The translations under genes and the position numbers were made by a program. From NCBI GenBank assembly GCA_005879065.1, contig VBLU01000123.1, positions 1-7,135 on the forward strand: a DNA stretch of 7,135 nt. The letters are read 5' to 3'. This stretch comes from Methanobacteriota archaeon. Lineage in GTDB: Archaea; Thermoplasmatota; Thermoplasmata; RBG-16-68-12. Below the pieces are notes generated by a model that saw only the letters and a list, made by a program, of their open reading frames with translations, had not been told where the DNA came from and made no database searches. Numbering within the stretch: position 1 is the stretch's first letter; each line of letters opens with the position of its first letter. Below are positions 1-5,975 of this stretch, piece after piece.

Positions 1-1050
1 GACGGTCGGACGCTCGCTCGCCTCGATGAAATGTTCGATCGCCATGGCGACGTTTTCCGGAGGACTCGGCCGGATCACGTTCTTCTCGGCGGCGACCCGA
101 CTCAGCCACAGGACGGGCGTCCGTTCGAGGCCGTATTCTGCCATCACCGCCTTCGGGGCGCGGCGCGTGATGCACAGCCCCTGAGCTCCGTGGGTGACCA
201 GGTCCTTGAAGATCTCGAAGGCCTGCCCTGCGTCCCGTTCCAGGACCACGTAGGTGACCCCGCGGTCCAACGCATAGGTCGGCTTCGTGAGCAGGTGAGC
301 CTCCGCCTCCGGGACGATCAGCTCCTGGAGGAAGGATTCCCCCCGCACGCCGAACGCGATGAGCCCGACGAGGGCCATTTCCAAGATGAAACCAGGCGCA
401 CGCCACGTCGCAATCCCGACGTACGGCAGGACGATCTCGAAGAGCAGCTCGCAGAGCGCGAAGCCGCTGATCCCGAGGATGATCAAGTACGTGTCTCGGC
501 GAACTTCCTGTCCCGGCTTCGTCTGTCGGAGATAGGTGATGAAGCGGTACGGCGCATAGAGGATCAGGGTCGCGACCGCGATCCCATTGACGAACAGGAA
601 GTAGTCTTCGAACCGGATTTGGGCCGGGTTCGATGGGTCGAACGTCACCTTCGAGAAGAGGATCGTGACGATCGTGATGATCATCAGGAAGAGGTAGAAC
701 ACGTACGAGTTCGGAAACTCGGTCTTCATGTACTGGACGAAGTCGCGGCGGGAATTGATGGACGTGGTGGTGGCGACGAAGATGAAAGCCCCGATGGCGA
801 TGCCGAACAGGTAGTCGAACGTCGCTTGGACGCGCTTGGATAGGATGACGCCATCCTGGAGGGCGGCCTGCCCTTGCGTCGTCACGTACACGCTGATCAC
901 GACGTTCGAGATGATCGCGCAGACGAGCAGGTACACGGCGACGAGCAGGATGTGTTTCTGGAAGACCTGATGCGTCTTCTGGCGGTAAATCGCCACGATG
1001 ATGAGGGACGAGAGGAAGAGCGCGCTCGCGGCGCTCAAGAACGTGACCAT
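1..1050 (-). CDS. Seven-helix membrane protein with C-terminal DUF835 domain (3' end beyond window)
   Basis: The minus strand is open from ATG 1050 to the left edge (350 codons, no stop seen), so the C-terminus is missing. Residues 1-235 hold about seven hydrophobic segments, at roughly 4-22, 33-56, 78-97, 115-133, 149-170, 187-209 and 219-235. This is the layout of a membrane sensor module. Residues about 262-347 match my recollection of DUF835: a GVTYVVLE start, then FEIFKDLVTHGAQGLCITR, then TPVLWLSR, then a C-terminal helix. DUF835 is an archaeal domain of unknown biochemistry, often joined to membrane, PAS or HAMP modules, so a signalling role is inferred. The protein could continue into an output domain outside the window. 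A TTG at 1065 is an alternative start five codons upstream; an in-frame TGA lies just above it. The open plus-strand frames over this region are Arg/Asp-rich shadows. The gene is divergent from the next one. Confidence 0.86.
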   Translation of the reverse strand, partial: MVTFLSAASALFLSSLIIVAIYRQKTHQVFQKHILLVAVYLLVCAIISNVVISVYVTTQGQAALQDGVILSKRVQATFDYLFGIAIGAFIFVATTTSINSRRDFVQYMKTEFPNSYVFYLFLMIITIVTILFSKVTFDPSNPAQIRFEDYFLFVNGIAVATLILYAPYRFITYLRQTKPGQEVRRDTYLIILGISGFALCELLFEIVLPYVGIATWRAPGFILEMALVGLIAFGVRGESFLQELIVPEAEAHLLTKPTYALDRGVTYVVLERDAGQAFEIFKDLVTHGAQGLCITRRAPKAVMAEYGLERTPVLWLSRVAAEKNVIRPSPPENVAMAIEHFIEASERPTV

Positions 1051-1108
1051 GGAGATGTCGGCCAAAGTTTCTCACTCGCCGCTGACTTGCTATAACCCTC
1101 CCTCGCGG

Positions 1109-1117
1109 CTATTTAAG
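1109..1117 (-). promoter_or_regulatory. TATA-box-like element for the 7TM-DUF835 gene, possibly used in both directions
   Basis: On the minus strand this reads CTTAAATAG within GC-rich DNA. Transcription would start about 25 bases downstream, near 1088, leaving a leader of roughly 37 bases to ATG 1050 or 22 to TTG 1065. On the plus strand the same bases read CTATTTAAG, also TATA-like, with an expected start near 1138. That would leave a leader of about 100 bases for the gene at 1246. The use of either direction is inferred from sequence only. Confidence 0.45.
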
Positions 1118-1133
1118 CGGTCCCCGGCTGTTA

Positions 1134-1173
1134 TCTGAGACGATTCCACGGCCAGGCGATTGCTGCTCTCAGA
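1134..1173. repeat. Short inverted repeat in the divergent promoter region
   Basis: TCTGAGA at 1134-1140 is the exact reverse complement of TCTCAGA at 1167-1173, with 26 bases between the arms. It lies between the TATA-like element and the start of the plus-strand gene. It could be a weak operator or hairpin, but a 7-base match over this distance may be chance. Confidence 0.2.
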
Positions 1174-1185
1174 ATCAAGAATCAT

Positions 1186-1193
1186 GGAGGCGA
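1186..1193 (+). promoter_or_regulatory. Strong Shine-Dalgarno-like site before an out-of-frame ATG
   Basis: GGAGGCGA differs by one base from the archaeal consensus GGAGGTGA and sits six bases before ATG 1200. That is an ideal ribosome-binding arrangement. However, ATG 1200 opens a frame that ends at 1505, not the frame of the 436-residue protein starting at 1246. The site therefore raises doubt about the annotated start of that gene. Confidence 0.5.
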
Positions 1194-1245
1194 ACCAACA
1201 TGGCCCCTTTCATATGGCCGGGCGAGAACGCATCATGCGGTCGCA

Positions 1246-2556
1246 TTGACTTTTCAACCAGTGAACCCTCTCGGCATCAATCGGGAAGACCTCGATCTCC
1301 TGTCGCGGACCGTGCTCCGCCTCGGTGGGTACGCGGAGGGCCTCTTCGACTTCCACGACTTCGGGTTCGACAAGGCCGCTTTGAGGGACCACATCACGAA
1401 CGTCCACATGAGCCTGAAGCAACTCCGGGACCTCGCGACTCCGGAGGGCGTACCCTTGCGGCCGCCGAACATCCCGGCCGGCGCCTTCTGGGAGGACCAG
1501 GGTGAAGTGTGGAATTACCTGCAAACGTTGCGTTTCGCGGCGGGGGCGACGATGATGTCGGAGCAGTACAGCCCTCACATGACGACGGAGAATCTGCACC
1601 GTTCGATGACTGCGAAGATCTTCCGAGAATGCGTGATCGGCATCCTGGACGACCTCATCGACAAGGGGAACTACTCGTACCTGGAGGCGAAGGACCTCCA
1701 CCACATGGTCCTCAGCTCCATGCTGGACCCGGACCTCGACTCGACGGCGTTCATGAAACGGCTCGTGACCATGTTGCGTCAGGAACAGATTCCGCTGTTC
1801 GACCTGATCAACAACATCGTCCGCGGCTTCAACATCCTCTGGAACGGCTCGCCCCATGGACACGACTACTTCTACCAGATGGAGGTGATGGACGAACGGG
1901 TCGCGCTCGGCCAGGCGCTCTCCATGTTCCAGAAGGAACCGAACTTCTCGATCCCCAAGATGGAGAAGATCATGGAGAACTTCTACGCCCCCGACGACAC
2001 GATGTACTGGTGGGAGAAGCTCGGAGGCCATGTGAGCGCCGCGAGCCGACACAACCTGATCGACATGGCCTTTACCAACCAGCCGTACGACATCAAACAC
2101 ATGAAGAGTTTCCTCGCGGGCTGGTATTACTACGACGCCGCCGTGATCTTGATGGACCACGTCGTGAGCATCCACCAGGACCTGCGGAACGGGATCGCGA
2201 ACCTGTCCTTGATTGCGATGCGCGAAAAGGAGCTCCGCGACCTCACGTCGTTGAAGAACTACAATCCGCACCTGACGATCGATGACTACGACGGTCATCT
2301 CCGACGGATCGCGGACCTCACGTCGAAGGCGATTCGCCTCGCCACCACGGACGTGCACGACGACACCCTGGTGTACCCGTTCATGACGATCATGATGCCC
2401 GTCGTGATGATGGCGGATTGGATCGGCAACCGCGACGACATGATCCACACGTTCCTCGAAGCCATCGCACCGACGATCCGTCGCGTCGCGGGGAACGGAG
2501 CCGTGCCCGCGAAGGGCATCGCCGAGGCGATCGACGAAGTCGCCCGCAGCTCCTGA
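1246..2556 (+). CDS. Conserved-looking helical protein of unknown function, next to isoprenoid genes
   Basis: I do not recognise this 436-residue protein. It is soluble and helix-rich, with no signal peptide or clear membrane segment, and is rich in Met, His, Asp and aromatic residues (for example HGHDYFY at 204-210, MYWWEK at 253-258, WYYYD at 293-297). It contains DDLID at 135-139, which formally fits the DDxxD metal-diphosphate motif of class I prenyl/terpenoid enzymes. DDMIHTFLE at 397-405 loosely resembles an NSE/DTE motif, but the spacing of about 260 residues is far longer than usual, so this is suggestive at best. Other His/acid pairs (ENLH 115-118, DIKH 282-285) could bind metal. The frame is clearly coding: GC-rich third positions and a normal protein composition. 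No ATG exists in frame upstream, so the start is TTG 1246 or GTG 1261. An alternative start at ATG 1200 would need a one-base frame change. The next gene is a prenyl diphosphate synthase with its own promoter. Confidence 0.82.
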   Translation: MTFQPVNPLGINREDLDLLSRTVLRLGGYAEGLFDFHDFGFDKAALRDHITNVHMSLKQLRDLATPEGVPLRPPNIPAGAFWEDQGEVWNYLQTLRFAAGATMMSEQYSPHMTTENLHRSMTAKIFRECVIGILDDLIDKGNYSYLEAKDLHHMVLSSMLDPDLDSTAFMKRLVTMLRQEQIPLFDLINNIVRGFNILWNGSPHGHDYFYQMEVMDERVALGQALSMFQKEPNFSIPKMEKIMENFYAPDDTMYWWEKLGGHVSAASRHNLIDMAFTNQPYDIKHMKSFLAGWYYYDAAVILMDHVVSIHQDLRNGIANLSLIAMREKELRDLTSLKNYNPHLTIDDYDGHLRRIADLTSKAIRLATTDVHDDTLVYPFMTIMMPVVMMADWIGNRDDMIHTFLEAIAPTIRRVAGNGAVPAKGIAEAIDEVARSS

Positions 2557-2626
2557 GTCGCCGAGGCGTCGCCGTCCACGCCGGTTTCGTCCTGCACCAA
2601 TTTACTCCCGCATGGGTGCAATGCCC

Positions 2627-2643
2627 TGGAAATGGTTATATAA
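2627..2643 (+). promoter_or_regulatory. Archaeal BRE/TATA promoter of the prenyl synthase gene
   Basis: A purine-rich BRE-like stretch (TGGAAATGG, 2627-2635) runs directly into TTATATAA at 2636-2643, the best TATA box in the window. Transcription would begin near 2665, giving a leader of about 15 bases before ATG 2680. A 6-base inverted repeat (CCGGGC 2646-2651, GCCCGG 2671-2676) brackets the expected start point. The promoter likely drives both the synthase and the reductase behind it. Confidence 0.72.
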
Positions 2644-2679
2644 GGCCGGGCGATAGCTCGCGATGGGACGGCCCGGATC

Positions 2680-3648
2680 ATGGGTTCGCTCGACTTTGGG
2701 GTCGCTACTGAACTGGCCTTGGTCGAAGCCCGGATCCGGGAAAGCATCGTCACCGAGGAACCCCTACTCCACGACATTGCGCGCTATGTGATCGAGTCCG
2801 GGGGCAAGCGGATCCGGCCCATGGTCACCTTGCTCGCCTTCCGCGCCCTCGGCGGGACGGAAGTCCGACAAGCCGTAGACCTGGCCGCGGCGTTTGAGCT
2901 GATCCATTCCGCGACGTTGATCCACGACGACATCAACGACGGCGGGGATATGCGCCGCGGGCGCCTCGCCGCGTACAAGAAATTCGGCCTCCAGAATGCG
3001 CTCGTGACCGGGGACTTCCTCTTCGTCAAGGCCTTCGGGATCGGCGGCCGGTTCGACGACGACATCGTCGAGATCACCGCGAACGTCTGCGCCGCCCTGG
3101 CCGAGGGCGAGATCCGCCAGAAACGCCACGCCCACGATACTGGGGTGACGCGGAGCGAGTACCTCGATATCATCCAGCGGAAAACGGCCCTCCCCATGTC
3201 CGCGGGGGCGAGGGTGGCGGGCCTCCTGGCGAACGCGCGGCTGGAGCACATCGAGGCCGTCGGGGACTACGGGATCAACCTGGGGATGGCCTTCCAGATC
3301 GTCGACGACGTCCTGGACGTCGTGGGAGACGCGTCTCGCCTCGGCAAGCCGCCGGGCACGGACGTGCGGGAAGGGAATGTCACCCTGGTGACGATCCACG
3401 CCCTCAACGACGGAAGCGCCATCGACGTCCGAGCACTCGAGCGGCTCGTCCGCAAGCATCGGAAACAGGATGTCGACGTCCGGCGCGTCCTGTCCCTCCT
3501 ACGAGACTCCGGCGCCGTCGAAAAGGCCCGGCTCGACGCGCAGGCGTATGGGCAGCTCGCCAAGAAGGCCTTGGACCCGATCGCCGACAGCGATGCGAAG
3601 GCGAGCATGATCCGCCTCGTCGATTATGTCCTGTCGCGCGACACGTGA
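2680..3648 (+). CDS. Trans-isoprenyl diphosphate synthase (GGPP or longer-chain polyprenyl synthase)
   Basis: This 322-residue cytosolic enzyme condenses isopentenyl diphosphate onto allylic diphosphates to build all-trans prenyl chains. The family landmarks are all present: GGKRIRP at 41-47 (isopentenyl diphosphate binding), the first Asp-rich motif DDIND at 83-87 followed by MRRGR at 91-95, GDFLF at 111-115, KTA at 168-170, and the second Asp-rich motif DDVLD at 209-213 within FQIVDD. Length is normal for the family. The residues four and five places before the first motif are Thr79 and Ala78. Geranylgeranyl and farnesyl synthases usually carry a bulky or aromatic residue there, while long-chain enzymes such as IspB carry Ala-Thr or Ala-Ser. 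The product may therefore exceed C20, although other positions also set chain length. ATG 2680 follows a strong TATA box; ATG 2663 is out of frame. The stop codon abuts the ribosome-binding site of the reductase gene, so the two are probably co-transcribed. Confidence 0.96.
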   Translation: MGSLDFGVATELALVEARIRESIVTEEPLLHDIARYVIESGGKRIRPMVTLLAFRALGGTEVRQAVDLAAAFELIHSATLIHDDINDGGDMRRGRLAAYKKFGLQNALVTGDFLFVKAFGIGGRFDDDIVEITANVCAALAEGEIRQKRHAHDTGVTRSEYLDIIQRKTALPMSAGARVAGLLANARLEHIEAVGDYGINLGMAFQIVDDVLDVVGDASRLGKPPGTDVREGNVTLVTIHALNDGSAIDVRALERLVRKHRKQDVDVRRVLSLLRDSGAVEKARLDAQAYGQLAKKALDPIADSDAKASMIRLVDYVLSRDT

Positions 3649-3655
3649 GGAGGTG
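3649..3655 (+). promoter_or_regulatory. Shine-Dalgarno site of the first geranylgeranyl reductase gene
   Basis: GGAGGTG begins directly after the TGA of the prenyl synthase and lies five bases before ATG 3661. It fixes that start codon and supports translation of the reductase from a shared mRNA with the synthase. Confidence 0.85.
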
Positions 3656-3660
3656 GCGGA

Positions 3661-4446
3661 ATGCCATCGCCGTACGACGTGATTGTGGTCGGCTCCGGGC
3701 CTGCGGGTGGAACGGCCGCCCGGTACGCCGCGCGACGCGGGCTCAAGGTCCTCCTCGTCGACAAGCGCAAGGAGATCGGCGTGCCCGTGCAATGCGGCGA
3801 ATATGTCGCGCACAACGAGGAAATTCGGTCGATTTTCCCTGACGTGGAGGGACTGGAGGATCTCATGGCGGTCCCCTATCACGTGCGCGAGGTCGACACC
3901 CCCGTGATTCGGATCTGGTCGCCGAAGGGCCGTCGATACGAGGTCCCGTTCAAGGGGTTCACGGTCCGGAGGGACCGGATGGATCAAGGGATCGCGGCGC
4001 AGGCCGTCGACGAAGGCGCGGAGATCATGACGGAGACGACCGTCGTTCGAGTCCACGGCGAAGAGGTCGCCACGAACCACGGGACGTTCCAGGGGAAGGT
4101 CGTGATCGGCTCGGACGGTCCTCGCTCCACCGTGGCGAAGTCCGTCGGCCTCGAGTGGCCGGTATCCGCGCCCGCGATGAGCGCGACCGCGGACGGCGAT
4201 TTCAGCAACTCGACGGACATGTTCTTCGGCAACCTCGCCCCGGGAGGATACGCATGGATCATTCCGAAGGCCCATTGCGCGAACGTCGGTCTGGGAACGT
4301 GGCAGTACTTCCACGGGAACCTGCAGAGTCTGTTCGACCGGTTCGTCCGGTCGCGGGGCCTGGAGCCCGGTAAGGCGACCGGTGGGTTCGTGCCGGTGAT
4401 GGGGCCTCCGCCTCGAACGGTGAAGGACAATGCGATGCTCGTCTGA
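3661..4446 (+). CDS. Geranylgeranyl reductase family flavoprotein, truncated by a frame break
   Basis: The frame encodes 261 residues of an FAD-dependent reductase that saturates prenyl chains, typically of archaeal ether lipids. Visible features in order: the Rossmann motif GSGPAG at 11-16; the acidic strand end VDK at 33-35; QCGEY with the conserved Cys45; RRDRMD at 103-108; GSDGPRSTVAK at 150-160; and the substrate-pocket signature YAWIIP (197-202) followed by GLG (210-212). Relatives are about 390-400 residues long. This frame stops right after NAMLV, where the second FAD motif (GDAA...GGGI) should begin. The rest of the C-terminal domain continues in another frame to 4679. By comparison with the reductase at 5976-7135, about 26-27 codons are missing, and the frame change means the lesion is not a multiple of three. 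As it stands the protein lacks part of its FAD site and is unlikely to work. The cause may be real decay or an assembly error. The start is supported by a strong ribosome-binding site. Confidence 0.85.
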   Translation: MPSPYDVIVVGSGPAGGTAARYAARRGLKVLLVDKRKEIGVPVQCGEYVAHNEEIRSIFPDVEGLEDLMAVPYHVREVDTPVIRIWSPKGRRYEVPFKGFTVRRDRMDQGIAAQAVDEGAEIMTETTVVRVHGEEVATNHGTFQGKVVIGSDGPRSTVAKSVGLEWPVSAPAMSATADGDFSNSTDMFFGNLAPGGYAWIIPKAHCANVGLGTWQYFHGNLQSLFDRFVRSRGLEPGKATGGFVPVMGPPPRTVKDNAMLV

Positions 4447-4679
4447 CGGCCGCAGACCATCTCCTCGATGGCACGCCGCTCGACGCGTACGAGACGCGCT
4501 GGCGCGCCGCCGTCGGCGGGCCCTTGGAGCAAGGTGTGCGCATCAAGAAGCTCGCGGACCGATTCTTCGGGAGCGACCGGCTCCTGGAGGCGGCGATGGT
4601 CCTCATCGGACGACGTCGGATGGCGCGCGCGATCCGATGTCAGCGCCTCCTGCTCCCGTCCGCGGCGAAGGTCTTATAG
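4443..4679 (+). pseudogene. Detached C-terminal part of the geranylgeranyl reductase
   Basis: Read from 4443 in the frame ending at TAG 4677-4679, this stretch gives 78 residues that continue the reductase: LTAADHLLDGTPLDAYETRW, then a basic-rich helical tail (GVRIKKLADRFFG and onward). It lines up with the part of the second reductase in this window that begins DTAIDALQARDYSARMLHGY, just after its GDAA...GGGI motif. It has no start codon or ribosome-binding site at its beginning, so it is a remnant of the upstream gene rather than a gene of its own. The larger ATG frame from 4430 to 5023 is a different, Arg-rich shadow frame that overlaps the nuclease. The true break point could lie a few bases to either side of 4443. 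Confidence 0.75.
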
Positions 4680-4690
4680 ACGCCGGAGGT
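4672..4690 (+). promoter_or_regulatory. Weak TATA-like element and Shine-Dalgarno-like GGAGGT before the beta-CASP gene
   Basis: TCTTATAG at 4672-4679 covers the stop of the reductase remnant and lies about 30 bases before ATG 4707, a spacing that would suit a nearly leaderless transcript. GGAGGT at 4685-4690 is a good anti-16S match but sits 16 bases before the ATG, farther than usual. No in-frame start lies closer to it. It is unclear which of the two serves the gene. Confidence 0.35.
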
Positions 4691-4706
4691 ATCGACGGCG
4701 GAACGG

Positions 4707-5930
4707 ATGGATTTCCAGTTTCTCGGCGGCGCCTCGGAGGTCGGCCGCCTGGGGATGATCCTGAAGAAGGGGCCCACCTCCCTCCTCTTCGATTACGGCC
4801 TATTGCCGCGCGATCCGCCCCAATACCCGTTGCCCGCCCCTCCCGTGGACGGGATGTTCATCAGCCACGCGCATCTGGACCACACGGGCATGATCCCCTG
4901 GGTCACCCGCCGCCAGGATGTCGACGTCGTGCTCACGCCGCCGACGGCGGACGTGGCGGACCTCCTGCTCCAAGATTCCCTCAAGATCGCGGACGCGGAA
5001 GGATTCGACGCTCCCTTCGATGACGGCGACCTCCGGACCGCGAGGCGCCGATTCCGCACGATCGATTTCGGGGACAACGTGGACATGGGCGAGCTTGAGG
5101 TGACGGCCCATCCCGCGGGCCACATCCCCGGCGCGACGATGTACGAGGTGAACGGCGCGGAGACCTCCCTGTTCACGGGCGACCTGCATACGCTGACGAC
5201 GGACCTGGTGTGGGGCGCCAAGCCCGTACCCTGCGACACCCTGTTCATCGAGTCCACATATGCGGGTCGGCAGCACCCGGAGCGGTTGAAATCGGAACAC
5301 GCGTTCCTGCGGAAGATCGAGCAGGTGGTGAACCGCGGGGGACTCGCCCTCGTCCCGTCGTTCGCCGTGGGACGGACGCAGGACGTCATCCTGACGCTCG
5401 CGAAGGCCCGACACGAGGTCTGGCTCGATGGGATGGGGAAGAAGGTGAACTCGATCTACGTCGAGAACCCGGAATACATCAAATCGGTGAAGGCCCTTCG
5501 GAAGGCGATGCACCATGTGTCCGTCGTCCGCGGTCCCCGGGACTCTGAGATGGCGGTCCAGGGCGAGGTGATCGTCACGACGAGCGGCATGCTCGATGGC
5601 GGTCCCGTCCTCCGATATCTGGAGAAGATCCGAGAGGACCCGCGCAGCGCCGTCCTGCTCACCGGCTATCAGGTCGAAGGGACGAACGGGCGGCGGCTCG
5701 TCGAGGAGGGCGTGATCGACATGTACGGCGTCACGGTCGACATCAAGTGCGAGTGGCAGAAGTTCGATTTCAGCGCCCATGCGGGCCATGACGAACTCGT
5801 CCGGTTCATCGAGGCCTGCGACCCGCGGCGCGTCGTCCTCATGCATGGGGAGAACCGGCAGATCCTCGCGGACGCCCTCGAAGGGCGCGAGGTCGTGATG
5901 CCGCAAGAGGGCAAATGGTACGCCTTCTAG
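4707..5930 (+). CDS. Beta-CASP metallo-beta-lactamase ribonuclease, aCPSF2-like
   Basis: This 407-residue protein is an archaeal relative of the CPSF73/RNase J nucleases, which use two zinc ions to cut or trim RNA in the cytoplasm. The N-terminus (LGGASEVGRLG, 6-16) is typical of the family. Zinc ligands are visible in HAHLDH at 54-59, AGHIPGA at 137-143 (His139) and FTGDLH at 156-161 (Asp159). The beta-CASP part shows motif A in IESTYAGR (Glu182), the SFAVGRTQD loop at 218-226, TTSGMLDGGP at 291-300, motif B in FSAHAGH (His358) and motif C in LMHGE (His380). There are no N-terminal KH domains, which separates it from aCPSF1. Length fits aCPSF2, with aRNase J as the less likely alternative. 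All key residues are present, so it should be active. It follows the broken reductase by 27 bases on the same strand and converges with the second reductase, leaving a 45-base gap. Confidence 0.95.
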   Translation: MDFQFLGGASEVGRLGMILKKGPTSLLFDYGLLPRDPPQYPLPAPPVDGMFISHAHLDHTGMIPWVTRRQDVDVVLTPPTADVADLLLQDSLKIADAEGFDAPFDDGDLRTARRRFRTIDFGDNVDMGELEVTAHPAGHIPGATMYEVNGAETSLFTGDLHTLTTDLVWGAKPVPCDTLFIESTYAGRQHPERLKSEHAFLRKIEQVVNRGGLALVPSFAVGRTQDVILTLAKARHEVWLDGMGKKVNSIYVENPEYIKSVKALRKAMHHVSVVRGPRDSEMAVQGEVIVTTSGMLDGGPVLRYLEKIREDPRSAVLLTGYQVEGTNGRRLVEEGVIDMYGVTVDIKCEWQKFDFSAHAGHDELVRFIEACDPRRVVLMHGENRQILADALEGREVVMPQEGKWYAF

Positions 5931-5975
5931 AATCCAATTCGAGGATGGACGGATGGCGGGTGAGGGTCGGAAGCG

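Noticed and set aside
31..843. Long plus-strand open frame opposite the left-edge gene, with a second one at 874-1095.
   Set aside because: The product is dominated by Arg, Asp and Glu with no domain signal, while the opposite strand encodes a well-formed seven-helix protein with a recognisable DUF835 domain.
1210..2448. A 412-codon minus-strand open frame antisense to the unknown helical protein.
   Set aside because: It is Val/His/Arg/Asp-rich with repetitive composition, as expected for the mirror of a GC-rich third-position gene. The plus strand has normal protein composition and GC-rich third positions.
2557..2635. Gap after the unknown helical protein, checked for a small gene or terminator.
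   Set aside because: I found no open frame with a plausible start and no T-rich stretch beyond TTT; only the promoter that follows is supported.
4430..5023. An ATG-initiated 197-codon frame spanning the end of the reductase and the start of the nuclease.
   Set aside because: The product is Arg/Pro/Gly-rich and lies out of frame with both the reductase C-terminal remnant (ending 4679) and the nuclease (from 4707).
4800..5906. A 368-codon minus-strand open frame antisense to the beta-CASP nuclease.
   Set aside because: The nuclease on the plus strand has every catalytic motif of its family, and the antisense product has shadow-like Arg/Asp/His composition.
5931..5975. Convergent 45-base gap examined for a terminator.
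   Set aside because: There is no T-run and no convincing hairpin on either strand, so no terminator can be called, although both genes must end nearby.
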